The translations under genes and the position numbers were made by a program. A DNA stretch of 64,000 nt, from assembly GCA_964496875.1 (NCBI GenBank), contig CAZCBH010000010.1, forward strand, positions 1-64,000, given 5' to 3'. Each line of letters begins with the position of its first letter. Within the stretch, counting starts at the first letter, position 1. A model generated the notes under the pieces. That model had not been told where the DNA came from. It made no database searches and saw nothing but the letters and a program-made list of their open reading frames with translations. The DNA comes from RI-106 sp964496875. GTDB lineage: Bacteria; Cyanobacteriota; Vampirovibrionia; Obscuribacterales; Obscuribacteraceae. Below, piece after piece: positions 53,787 through 62,536 of the stretch.

Positions 53787-53821
53787 TTGTGTTCGAATCG
53801 ATTTTCGAATCCGAAGCACAA
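53787..53821 (-). promoter_or_regulatory. Imperfect palindrome upstream of hemH transcript
   Basis: Outer arms ttgtgttcg and cgaagcacaa enclose a TTCGAA/ATCGAT-rich centre. A minus-strand TATAGAAT box lies next to it at 53777-53784, so the palindrome would cover the -35 region. It is a candidate operator for a haem- or iron-responsive regulator; it does not match the Fur consensus that I know. Confidence 0.35.
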
Positions 53822-54170
53822 TGCCCATTATTGGCAATTATCGAGAGAGGTCAAGTTAATTGGTGGCACTTTTCTTAGAAATGCGCAATAAAATGACGGT
53901 TTCTTTCCAAAACAGAACCGCAAAAACGGTATCGCATCTGGCACCAAATGGGATCTTGATGAAACTTGCTCGAGTCGCCTGAACAGTTGGATACATAGAA
54001 GCGGCAGTTTTATATTTGCACAGGTCCGTCTGAGGACCGGTGTAAACTGCTTCAAGATTTTACTTTTTGTACCGAGTATGAACTTTGTTATCTGAATGTT
54101 TATCGATGTGACAGTCAGGATAAAAAAGTGGCGTCAACAGTCACTCTTGACTCTGAAATTGGCATGGCGA
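53822..54170. other. Intergenic stretch with a hairpin
   Basis: About 350 bases between the hemH control region and the acyl-CoA ligase 3' end; no convincing gene. An extended hairpin lies at 54005-54049: outer stem cagttt/aaactg, inner stems gcac/gtgt and ggtcc/ggacc with a six-base loop. It has no T run, so it is not a plain terminator; a small RNA or processing site is possible. Confidence 0.35.
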
Positions 54171-55763
54171 TCAATGCACTTTTTTCTCGTATCCCTGCCA
54201 GGATAAATCGCGAAGCTGTTTTTTGTAAATTTTTCCGGAGCCTGTTTTCGGCAATTCGTCTACGAATTCGATTATCCGTGGTGCTTTATAATGCGCCAGT
54301 CTCTCTTTGACGAAAGCGATCAAGTCATCTTCGGTGGTGCTCATGTTTTTGTGCAACACAATCCAGGCTTTAATCGCTTCTCCCCACTTATCATCCGGCA
54401 CTCCAATGACAGCGCATTCGTAGACTGAGGGATGATCGTAGAGGACATGCTCTACTTCGGTGGAATAGACATTCTCTCCGCCTGTGATGATCATGTCCTT
54501 CTTCCTGTCCACAATGTTTATGTAACCGGATTCGTCTATAACCGCCAGATCGCCGGTGTGAATCCATCCATCTATGATGGTTCTTGCCGTTATCTCCGGC
54601 TGCTTCCAGTATCCGGCGGTTACATTAGGTCCTCGTGCGATAATCTCTCCGACTTCAAGATTGTCTCGGGCTACTTGCTCGCCATTTTCCCTCACCACTT
54701 TTACTTCGCAAAAATAGAGAGGGCGACCGGTTTTAGCTCGGATCTCCTGGGTGACATGGCCGGGTTTATTCAAATCGCGGGCATAGGGCACCGAAACGGT
54801 CAGAAAAGGGCTGGTTTCGGTCATACCATAGAACTGGACAAAATCGCATCTAAAAATTTCGTTTACCTGCCTGACCAGATCTGGAGCCACAGGAGAGCCT
54901 GCGGTCATAATCGCGCGCAAACTGTTATAAGAATACTCCCAGGCCGAAGGTGAGCTGAGCATGGCGCTGAGCATGGTCGGCACCAGAGCGGTGCGGGTTA
55001 CTGATTCGGTTTCGAACAGTTTCAGCGCTTCTTCCGGTTTGAAATAGGACATGAAGGTATGTTTGCCGCCGATCCATGTTATGGCCCATACGGCCCAGGC
55101 GTCGACCAGATGAAACATCGGGGCGATATGCGCCCAGGTTTCCGAATCATCCAGAGATAGCTCTGCTATCGCTGCTGCTGCATTGGTGGCTACGTTTCTG
55201 TGGCTGAGCATCACTCCTTTGGCGTTGCCGGTGGTGCCCGAGGTGTAATACAGTTGAGCCAGATCATCGGGAGAAGCCTGGGTATCGGGCAGTTCGGCAC
55301 CCCACTTGCTCAATAGCGTCGGCTCATATTTGTAAGCTTTCTTGGGCTCAGGCTTCTGAATAGAGCCCAGCCAGAGTACCACCAGATCCGGATCGTCGAG
55401 ATCGGCCAGGGCAGCCAGAGCAAGCTCTTTGAAATCGCTGTGGGCGACCAGCACACGGGCGCTGGAGTCTTTGAGAATAGAGCTTATCTCGAGAGGACCG
55501 AGACGGAAATTGAGGGGATTCAGAACGGTTCTTGCAAAAGCACAGCCATAATACAGCTCCAGGTATTCCTGGCAGTTCGGCGCCAGGCAGGCAACCACGT
55601 CGCCGGCTGCCAGACCCAGACTATCGAACACTTCTACCAGGGCTCCGACACGCTTGCCCAGTTCCTCGTAGGTCAATCGCTTCATGCCGTCTGAGACGGC
55701 AACGCGATCGGGGAATTGTGAGACGGCTTTAAGAAGAGAGGTATTCAGGTTCATGCCGGTCAT
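54171..55763 (-). CDS. Long-chain acyl-CoA ligase (AMP-binding)
   Basis: Activates a carboxylic acid to its CoA thioester through an acyl-AMP. Family motifs: 'LYYTSGTTGNAKGVMLSHRN' (P-loop), 'VQFYGMTETSPFLT', 'GWIHTGDLAVIDESGYINIV' and 'LPKTGSGKIYKKQLRD' with the catalytic Lys. The start is uncertain: the frame is open to 55871, but the conserved region begins near 55754-55763, so I chose ATG 55763. It probably feeds the acyl-CoA dehydrogenase elsewhere in the window. Confidence 0.92.
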   Translation of the reverse strand: MTGMNLNTSLLKAVSQFPDRVAVSDGMKRLTYEELGKRVGALVEVFDSLGLAAGDVVACLAPNCQEYLELYYGCAFARTVLNPLNFRLGPLEISSILKDSSARVLVAHSDFKELALAALADLDDPDLVVLWLGSIQKPEPKKAYKYEPTLLSKWGAELPDTQASPDDLAQLYYTSGTTGNAKGVMLSHRNVATNAAAAIAELSLDDSETWAHIAPMFHLVDAWAVWAITWIGGKHTFMSYFKPEEALKLFETESVTRTALVPTMLSAMLSSPSAWEYSYNSLRAIMTAGSPVAPDLVRQVNEIFRCDFVQFYGMTETSPFLTVSVPYARDLNKPGHVTQEIRAKTGRPLYFCEVKVVRENGEQVARDNLEVGEIIARGPNVTAGYWKQPEITARTIIDGWIHTGDLAVIDESGYINIVDRKKDMIITGGENVYSTEVEHVLYDHPSVYECAVIGVPDDKWGEAIKAWIVLHKNMSTTEDDLIAFVKERLAHYKAPRIIEFVDELPKTGSGKIYKKQLRDLSWQGYEKKVH

Positions 55764-55982
55764 TTTATAAGAAGGGACCCGAGTATTGCTTTTATTAGTT
55801 CTCAGATCAACGACCATGTCAAGAAAGTCTCCGGCTAGTCTTAGCAAAACATGATCCTTTGCCGGAATCAAGGAAAAGTACTGCTATCCTATATTCATAC
55901 TTATTGAAAAGGCTCTTGAAAACTGGTTTTTCGAGCTCCTGGTCAATGTCAAGAAGCAATTTTAACGCAGGGTGAACAAACA

Positions 55983-57245
55983 ATGGGTCAAGTAATAGAT
56001 AAGACTTATAACGGCTTGAAAGTGCCTCAAGGCGAAAAGATAACCTTCGAGAACGGCAAGCCTGTAACTCCGGATCATCCGATTATCCCCTTCATCGAAG
56101 GCGACGGAATCGGACGTGACATCTGGAAAGCCAGCAAACGTGTATTCGACGCTGCTGTGGAGAAAGCTTACGGCGACAAGAAGAAAGTGGCATGGTTCGA
56201 AGTTTTCGCCGGTGAGAAAGCCCATAACGAATTCAAAGAGTGGCTACCGAAAGACAGTCTTGATGCCCTGGCAGAGTTCGGTGTCGGTATTAAAGGACCG
56301 CTGACCACTCCTGTTGGTGGTGGTATCAGAAGTTTGAACGTCAGTCTTCGTCAGATTTTCGATCTTTATGCCTGTGTAAGACCGGTGCGTTACTTCAAAG
56401 GAGTGCCTTCACCGGTAGTGGCTCCTGAGAAACTGGATGTCGTTATCTTCCGTGAGAATACCGAAGACGTATACTCCGGTATCGAATTCGCTTCCGGCAC
56501 CCCGGAAGTGAAGAAATTGATCGAAGTAATCGAGAGCCTTTCTGAAGGCAAGAAAATCAGACCCGATTCCGGTATCGGCATCAAACCTATTTCCAAAACC
56601 GGCTCTCAGCGCCTGGTCAGAAGAGCGGTAGAGTACGCCATCTCTCGTGGCAAGTCCTCCGTTACTCTGGTGCACAAAGGCAATATCATGAAGTTCACCG
56701 AAGGTGCCTTCAGAGACTGGGGCTACCAACTGGCAGAAGAGGAGTTCGCCGCCAAGACCATCTCGGAAGAGAAGCTCTGGGATGAGCATGACGGCAAAGT
56801 ACCGTCCGGCAAAATTGTCATCAAAGACAGAATCGCCGACTCCATGTTCCAGCAGGTTCTGACCAGACCCGATGAGTACTCGGTTCTTGCCACCACCAAT
56901 TTGAACGGTGATTACCTTTCCGATGCATGCGCCGCCCAAGTTGGTGGTCTCGGTATCGCTCCGGGAGCCAACATCGGCGACAGTTGCGCCATCTTTGAAG
57001 CCACTCATGGAACCGCTCCTAAGTACGCCGACAAAGATGTGATCAACCCGGGTTCGGTAATTCTCTCCGGCGCTCTCATGTTCGAGTACCTTGGTTGGAC
57101 CGAAGTCACCAACTTGATTCATGATGCTTTCGGCAAGACCATCCAGCAAAAGGTTGTCACCTATGACCTCGAACGTCTTATGGACGGCGCCAAGAAAGTG
57201 AAGACCAGCGAATTCGCTGATCAGATCATCAAAAACATGGACTAG
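55983..57245 (+). CDS. icd: Isocitrate dehydrogenase (NADP type)
   Basis: Oxidative decarboxylation of isocitrate to 2-oxoglutarate in the TCA cycle. Family segments: 'HPIIPFIEGDGIGRDIWKAS', 'VVAPEKLDVVIFRENTEDVY' (phosphorylatable-loop region of the E. coli enzyme), 'VTLVHKGNIMKFTEGAFRDW' and 'FEATHGTAPKYADKDVINPG'. 420 residues matches E. coli Icd. Residues after 'GTAPKYA' agree with NADP-dependent forms. A hairpin terminator follows. Confidence 0.97.
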   Translation: MGQVIDKTYNGLKVPQGEKITFENGKPVTPDHPIIPFIEGDGIGRDIWKASKRVFDAAVEKAYGDKKKVAWFEVFAGEKAHNEFKEWLPKDSLDALAEFGVGIKGPLTTPVGGGIRSLNVSLRQIFDLYACVRPVRYFKGVPSPVVAPEKLDVVIFRENTEDVYSGIEFASGTPEVKKLIEVIESLSEGKKIRPDSGIGIKPISKTGSQRLVRRAVEYAISRGKSSVTLVHKGNIMKFTEGAFRDWGYQLAEEEFAAKTISEEKLWDEHDGKVPSGKIVIKDRIADSMFQQVLTRPDEYSVLATTNLNGDYLSDACAAQVGGLGIAPGANIGDSCAIFEATHGTAPKYADKDVINPGSVILSGALMFEYLGWTEVTNLIHDAFGKTIQQKVVTYDLERLMDGAKKVKTSEFADQIIKNMD

Positions 57246-57276
57246 GAATTTCCAGTTCGTCGAATATAGAACACCT

Positions 57277-57308
57277 AAAAGCCACTGCAACTATATGCGG
57301 TGGCTTTT
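57277..57308. terminator. Rho-independent terminator of icd
   Basis: Nine-base perfect stem (57277-57285 with 57300-57308), GC-rich in the middle, ending in TTTTT on the plus strand and in a T run on the minus strand, so it can also stop the convergent MshEN-repeat gene. This is the clearest intrinsic terminator in the window. Confidence 0.88.
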
Positions 57309-57310
57309 TC

Positions 57311-58540
57311 TCAGCCGCCGCTGACTACTCCCAGATCTTGCAGAGCGTCATCGACACTGATGCTGGATTGCTGGCTATAGTTGAAGGCGATAAATGCCTG
57401 CTCGGTATCGAGGATACCCTCGCGTATCAGCGAGTAGCATCTAAGCGCCGATTTCAAGGTGGACTCGTCAATCACTCCGGCCAATAGAAGCATGCGTCCT
57501 AGAATATGAGGATTCTCGACACCTACATCAATCGCTTTCTTGATATCGGTTTCGCTCACCACCCCTACTAGGGACATGAACTGACGCAGAGAGACACTTA
57601 TCTCTACCGGCTCTTTTCTGACTTCGGCACTGGGTGGTTGCGGTTTGACCTGGGGCTCTTTCTGTTTGCCGTAATGATGGATTTCGGTCAGTCGGCTTGC
57701 CGCCCATATCGGATTGGCTTCACCGGAAGCTACCATCTGTTGCAGATCTAGCGCTGCATCCAGAACATCTTTGGGGATGTACTGGAGCTCTACCAGGACC
57801 TGTCCGATGGGCTTTTGATTTAGAAGACCTATCTCGATGGCGTACATCAGATCGTTTTCGGTCATCAATCCTGCGAGCACCAGCAACTCTCCCAGGCGGA
57901 TAGTATGCCGGACCGGCAGCCGATAGTAGCCGCTCTCGATTAAGGGCAGCTCTACGGCAATCTGTCTCTGATGGGCAGCTTTAAGTCCGCGTACGGCCTG
58001 TTCTTTGGTGACTTTGTTGTCTCTAACGAGAATCTGGGCATTGAGGGCTGAAGAGAGCAAGGACTCCGTGAGGATGCCGTTCAAAACCAGAATCCTGCCG
58101 AATGGCACTCCGGAGGATTTGCTTTTCACCAGAGAATCTTCGAGTTGGGCCTGGTCTACGAATCCTGCCATAAGCAGGAGTTCGCCCAGTTTATTGGAGC
58201 CTGAAGAATGGGGTCTGCGCCAGCCCACTTTCTGTAAGGCTTCTTCAAAAGAGATATTGGCGCCGACCATGCAGGCTGCGATTCTTTTGGCGGTGTCGAT
58301 GTTGAGCAGTTCGTCTTTGAGCAGCGATTGGAGTTGCACGGTCGCTTGAAGATTGCGCTCCGAGACTATGCCGTACATGACCAGCACTCTGCCGACCGGT
58401 AGACCGAGTTCCTGGGCGACTTGCAGAGCCTGTTCCAGTTGCATGCGCGTCACCATGTTGAGGTCGATGAGGACCTGACCTAGCCGGAGATCTGCTCGAT
58501 CCGACTGCTCCCGGGGTGGTTTTGTGTGGCTGCCTGTCAT
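57311..58540 (-). CDS. MshEN-like tandem-repeat protein 2
   Basis: 409 residues with four MshEN-like units like the paralogue at 51260-52564: 'RLGQVLIDLNMVTRMQLEQA' with 'PVGRVLVMYGIVSERNL', 'KLGELLLMAGFVDQAQLEDS' with 'PFGRILVLNGILTESLL', and 'RLGELLVLAGLMTENDL' with 'PIGQVLVELQYIPKDVL'. Units 3 and 4 are separated by a Pro/Lys/Glu linker. Each unit also carries a second part with 'ILVRDNKVTKEQAVRGL'-type helices. No ATPase, signal or membrane segment. It follows the CoA-transferase gene by 57 bases. Confidence 0.78.
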   Translation of the reverse strand: MTGSHTKPPREQSDRADLRLGQVLIDLNMVTRMQLEQALQVAQELGLPVGRVLVMYGIVSERNLQATVQLQSLLKDELLNIDTAKRIAACMVGANISFEEALQKVGWRRPHSSGSNKLGELLLMAGFVDQAQLEDSLVKSKSSGVPFGRILVLNGILTESLLSSALNAQILVRDNKVTKEQAVRGLKAAHQRQIAVELPLIESGYYRLPVRHTIRLGELLVLAGLMTENDLMYAIEIGLLNQKPIGQVLVELQYIPKDVLDAALDLQQMVASGEANPIWAASRLTEIHHYGKQKEPQVKPQPPSAEVRKEPVEISVSLRQFMSLVGVVSETDIKKAIDVGVENPHILGRMLLLAGVIDESTLKSALRCYSLIREGILDTEQAFIAFNYSQQSSISVDDALQDLGVVSGG

Positions 58541-58597
58541 AGAGTTCTTATCTTTTGCCTGTGCTTAATTTGTGCCCAGTTCAAAGAGATAATTCTC

Positions 58598-59779
58598 TCA
58601 GTCGTTCATATAGAGGCTTATAATTCCGGACTCTTTCATGCTTCGGATCTCGTTTTCTGAAAAACCGCTTTCGATAAGCCGACTGAAGCTGCGGTCCGAC
58701 TCTTCTACCGAAAAGTGTTTTCGTTTTTGATCTCTAAGGGCGGGGCTGACGGGAAAAGTCACCTGGGGAACACTACCGAGGGTCGGATGTTCGAGTCTAT
58801 GGAGCATGCCTCTTGCATCGAGGGGAAAGGACGCCAGGGCCTCGGATATGGTGTTCACCGGCGAGACGCAGCAATTCGAGCCGGCAAAAAGATCGCGCCA
58901 TTGTTGAAGAGTTCTTCTGGCGATGGTCGATGCCAGCTCTTCGGTCAGAGTACGGTCATCGAGACCCTTGTCGATGATATCCAGACGTTCGATGATCGAG
59001 AGAAACTCTCGGTAAAAATCAGGCTCTAGAGAAGCCACCGCCAGATAACGCCCGTCTTTGCATTCGTAGACGTTATAGGTGGGTAACTCGCGAGGATAGG
59101 CGAAGCCGCCTTCTTCGGGCTCCTTCTCTGTATAGATCGACATCGAAGTGAGGATATTCAGTGAGGAGAGCGCGCTGTCCAGCATGCTGATATCCAGATA
59201 TTGTCCTTTCCCTGAATGATCGCGCTGGTAAAGAGCGCTTAGAATGGAGATTACCGCAAGCATTCCCGACATGTAATCCGATATCGGAATAGAAGGCAGC
59301 ACCGGGCGTTCTCCTTTTCTGCGGTTCAAGTTCAGAAGCCCGGACTCGGCTACAAGATTGAGATCGTGCGCGGCTTTATGTCTCTGGGGCGAATCCTGCC
59401 CGTAGCCTGATATCGAGCAATAGATCACCCTCTCGTTGATCTGCTTCACATCTTCGTATCCGAGCTTGAGGCGAGACATGACTCCCGGTCGGAAGTTCTC
59501 GAGGATGATATCCGAATCACCCGCCAGGCGCCGCACCACATTTTTGCCGTCCTCAGCTTTTAAATCAACCACCAGGCTCGACTTGCGTTTATGCAAGACC
59601 CAGAAATAGAGGCTTTCTCCCTCCACTATCGGCGGCAGATGATGAGCCAGGCTTTTTTTATGCGGAGCATCGACATGCAGAATTTCCGCGCCCAGATCGG
59701 AAAGTACTCCGGCACAGATTTGACCCGGCAAAAGGTGAGTGAAATCGAGGACTCTCAGTCCGTCTAGGGGGACGTTCAT
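58598..59779 (-). CDS. CaiB/BaiF-type CoA-transferase or methylacyl-CoA racemase
   Basis: Class III CoA-transferase fold. 'LDGLRVLDFTHLLPGQICAG', 'KRKSSLVVDLKAEDGK' and 'ILENFRPGVMSRLKLGYEDV' are family segments. The catalytic Asp lies in 'AHDLNLVAESGLLNLNRR', which is closer to alpha-methylacyl-CoA racemases (AMACR) than to formyl- or carnitine-CoA transferases. 393 residues is normal. It begins two bases after the aminopeptidase gene ends, so they share a transcript. Confidence 0.88.
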   Translation of the reverse strand: MNVPLDGLRVLDFTHLLPGQICAGVLSDLGAEILHVDAPHKKSLAHHLPPIVEGESLYFWVLHKRKSSLVVDLKAEDGKNVVRRLAGDSDIILENFRPGVMSRLKLGYEDVKQINERVIYCSISGYGQDSPQRHKAAHDLNLVAESGLLNLNRRKGERPVLPSIPISDYMSGMLAVISILSALYQRDHSGKGQYLDISMLDSALSSLNILTSMSIYTEKEPEEGGFAYPRELPTYNVYECKDGRYLAVASLEPDFYREFLSIIERLDIIDKGLDDRTLTEELASTIARRTLQQWRDLFAGSNCCVSPVNTISEALASFPLDARGMLHRLEHPTLGSVPQVTFPVSPALRDQKRKHFSVEESDRSFSRLIESGFSENEIRSMKESGIISLYMND

Positions 59780-59781
59780 GA

Positions 59782-62451
59782 TCAGGGTTTCCTTATGGCT
59801 GTTTTTTTGAAGTGTCTATCGAGACGGGGTCCGCATTTTTCGTTGAAGCGTAAATTAGTCTCCAGGCTCTCCAGCATTTGCGCCACCGCCAGGTCTCCGC
59901 CGGGAAAGCGATTATTCTCGAAAAATGTTTTGATTTCGAGGGCGGTATCAGGTCTGTCTAGATTGGCTAGATTAGCCAGCATTTTTCTCGCTGATATCGG
60001 TGGGTAGTTGTCTTTTATAAATTGAAAATGCTCCCGAACAAATTTCCATGCCGGCACACCACTGTCATAGCCGGATAACAGTCTTGATATCACAAATGGT
60101 GCATCCTGAGTTCGTATCGTGCCGTCTCTGCAATGTTCAAGAGTCTGCTCAATCAAGGCGGAATCTTTGAAATGCGCCAGAGCGTAAATATAGCGGCTTG
60201 CCTCTTGCGGGCTGGTGGAATCTTTAGAAAGCGACAGATACTGTCTATATCGCTCCGTGTCTCCGTTTCTTGCCGCTATTTTTACCACCTCTACCTTTAG
60301 TTCTTGATCTACTGCGATATTGCCGGTGATGGCACCTTGATAGAGTTCTTCAACGACCTTCAGTGTCTCTTCATGCTCTGCAATCGCTCCGTCTAGTGCC
60401 ACTAGAATGGCTCGTAGCTCTCGCTCTACCTGGTTGTCATCCTCTTTCGACAACATACCGAGCTTCTCTAGATTGACCGCGACAAGTGAATGAATAATCT
60501 CTTTGAACGAAGTTTTGGCGACCGGATCTTTCATGACTCGCAAAAGCTGCTGACATGTAGAGGCTATAAAGATCCAGATCTGAGGCTCCGACTCTTCTTT
60601 GTAGGCTTCGAGTAACTCTAGATACTCTTCGGGGTCGCTTCGCAGAGCAAGAGTACTCATGAAGAGATCGGTGGCTAAATTCAGTCGCTCGACATTGGAA
60701 AGTCGGCTCGACAAAACAGCACGCAGATCGCGATAGAGTTTGCCCGAATATAATACTCGGTAGAAGCCCGCTCCGTCGGCGTTCAAAATCGAAAAGTCCA
60801 GATCGCCGGGGACATATATGGTCTCCTCTTTCTTACTCAAGGTGAGATAGTTGTTCTGGATTTTAGCGTCTTTGAAGGTCCTCAGAAATAGAGGGATGTG
60901 CCAGAGGTCTTCCTTGCCATTGCCACCGGAAAGTCTGAACTTGCTCTGACTCAGTCTGATCATGTTTTCTGAAGCTGTTTCCATGGCTTCGAGGACGGGA
61001 TGCCCCGCTTTGAACACCCAGTCGTTCATTATTTTTTCGACCGGATGGCTAACACCGAATTCTTCACAAGCCTCCGCCAGTGCCCTCCAGAGGTCACCAG
61101 TACTGGTGCATCCTCCTGCATGCCTTTTGAGATAGATTTCGCATCCACGCCGAAAAACCTGAGGACCGATAAGCTCATGCAATTGGAAGAGAATGGAGCA
61201 CCCTTTGTTGTAGGAGATCATGTCGAACATCTCTGTGGCTTCGTCCGGATGATTGACGGGACTTTCTATAGGATGGGTGCTGTTGAGAGAATCCAGGGAC
61301 ATTGCCGCCATTCTTGTTGTGGCGAAGGAAGTCCAGACGTTCCAATCCGGTTGCCATCTGTCTAGGGCGAGGTTGGCCATGAAGGTCGCAAAAGACTCTT
61401 TCAGCCATAGTCCGTTCCACCAGTCCATGGTGACCAGATTGCCGAACCACATGTGGGCTAGCTCATGCATTACTATCTCTGCAACTCTAACCAGACTGCT
61501 TCTGGTGGCATCGGCAGGATCTATCAATAGAGCGTCTTCTCTAAAGGTGATGCAGTCCATATTCTCCATGGCGCCTATGGGGAAGTCCGGCAGCGCCACC
61601 AGATCCGCTTTCTTGCCCGGATAGGCTATGCCGAAAAACTCTTCGTAGAAAGCGATGGCGAAAGCTGCGCTTTTCAGGGCGAAGTCGCAAAGACGCGGAT
61701 CTCCAACCCTCGACCAGACTCTGATCTCCACTCCCGAAATAGAAAGCGGCGGTGATGGCGTCAACTCTCCGACCACGAAAGCGACCAGATAAGATGAGAT
61801 CGGGACCGTTTGTTTGAAGCGATGAATCTCCATCCCCTTGCCGACCCGGTCGGCAAAGAAAGGAATTTCTTCTAAATCGACGGAGTCCTCGCAGGGAAGA
61901 CCGTTGGCTATTACCTGGTAATCTCTATGACAGAGAATGCTTAGATTGTAGGGGGTCTTATAAGAAGGCTCGTCGAAGCATGGAAAAACTCGGCGAGCAT
62001 GAACCGGCTCGAAATGGGTGGAGAGAATTGTGTGGGTCTGCTCCCCGGTCGTCCAGGTGCTTTTATAGAGCCCCAGAAGATTGGTGTTTACTTTGCCTCG
62101 ATAATCCAGAGAGAGGATCCATTCGCCGGGACCTGCTAAGCCGGCAAAGTCGATTCTGGCAATTTCTGTCTCTTCGTCGATAAGGGCTTGACCGTGGAGA
62201 ACCGTACCGTCTTCTCGGCGCAGTTCGATACGCTCGAATACCAGCTCTTTGCAGTTCAGTTCTACTGAGGAGCAGACTTCGAGAAAGAGAAGGTGGATAT
62301 CGGCTCTTGCCCGGAAGCTGCTTTCATCCAGAATGAAGTATAAATCGTATTCAAGGGGATGCGAGCGATTCTCTAGCCTGAAACTCTTCAACTCTATTGC
62401 GTTCTCCCCTTTCGATCTGATACCAGTCGTAGGTCCAAAGACCAATAACAT
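59782..62451 (-). CDS. M1-family metallo-aminopeptidase
   Basis: Zinc aminopeptidase removing N-terminal residues. The exopeptidase motif 'IGAMENMDCITFRED' and the zinc site 'VMHELAHMWFGNLVTMDWWN' with 'GLWLKESFATFMANL' (HExxH and the downstream Glu) are intact, with 'DMISYNKGCSILFQLHE' supplying the transition-state Tyr. The last 350 residues form the ERAP1-like C-terminal helical domain, so it belongs to the eukaryotic-like ERAP/puromycin-sensitive branch rather than E. coli PepN. No signal peptide. 889 residues. Confidence 0.94.
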   Translation of the reverse strand: MLLVFGPTTGIRSKGENAIELKSFRLENRSHPLEYDLYFILDESSFRARADIHLLFLEVCSSVELNCKELVFERIELRREDGTVLHGQALIDEETEIARIDFAGLAGPGEWILSLDYRGKVNTNLLGLYKSTWTTGEQTHTILSTHFEPVHARRVFPCFDEPSYKTPYNLSILCHRDYQVIANGLPCEDSVDLEEIPFFADRVGKGMEIHRFKQTVPISSYLVAFVVGELTPSPPLSISGVEIRVWSRVGDPRLCDFALKSAAFAIAFYEEFFGIAYPGKKADLVALPDFPIGAMENMDCITFREDALLIDPADATRSSLVRVAEIVMHELAHMWFGNLVTMDWWNGLWLKESFATFMANLALDRWQPDWNVWTSFATTRMAAMSLDSLNSTHPIESPVNHPDEATEMFDMISYNKGCSILFQLHELIGPQVFRRGCEIYLKRHAGGCTSTGDLWRALAEACEEFGVSHPVEKIMNDWVFKAGHPVLEAMETASENMIRLSQSKFRLSGGNGKEDLWHIPLFLRTFKDAKIQNNYLTLSKKEETIYVPGDLDFSILNADGAGFYRVLYSGKLYRDLRAVLSSRLSNVERLNLATDLFMSTLALRSDPEEYLELLEAYKEESEPQIWIFIASTCQQLLRVMKDPVAKTSFKEIIHSLVAVNLEKLGMLSKEDDNQVERELRAILVALDGAIAEHEETLKVVEELYQGAITGNIAVDQELKVEVVKIAARNGDTERYRQYLSLSKDSTSPQEASRYIYALAHFKDSALIEQTLEHCRDGTIRTQDAPFVISRLLSGYDSGVPAWKFVREHFQFIKDNYPPISARKMLANLANLDRPDTALEIKTFFENNRFPGGDLAVAQMLESLETNLRFNEKCGPRLDRHFKKTAIRKP

Positions 62452-62536
62452 TCTGATTTGTTCAATTCGATATTATGGCTTATATTTGTAGTGCAACCTG
62501 ATCTAGAGATAATGTTCCAGGGTAAGGATTTTTACC

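Noticed and set aside
56409..57290. 293-residue frame antisense to icd
   Set aside because: Shadow of a highly conserved gene; no independent start signal.
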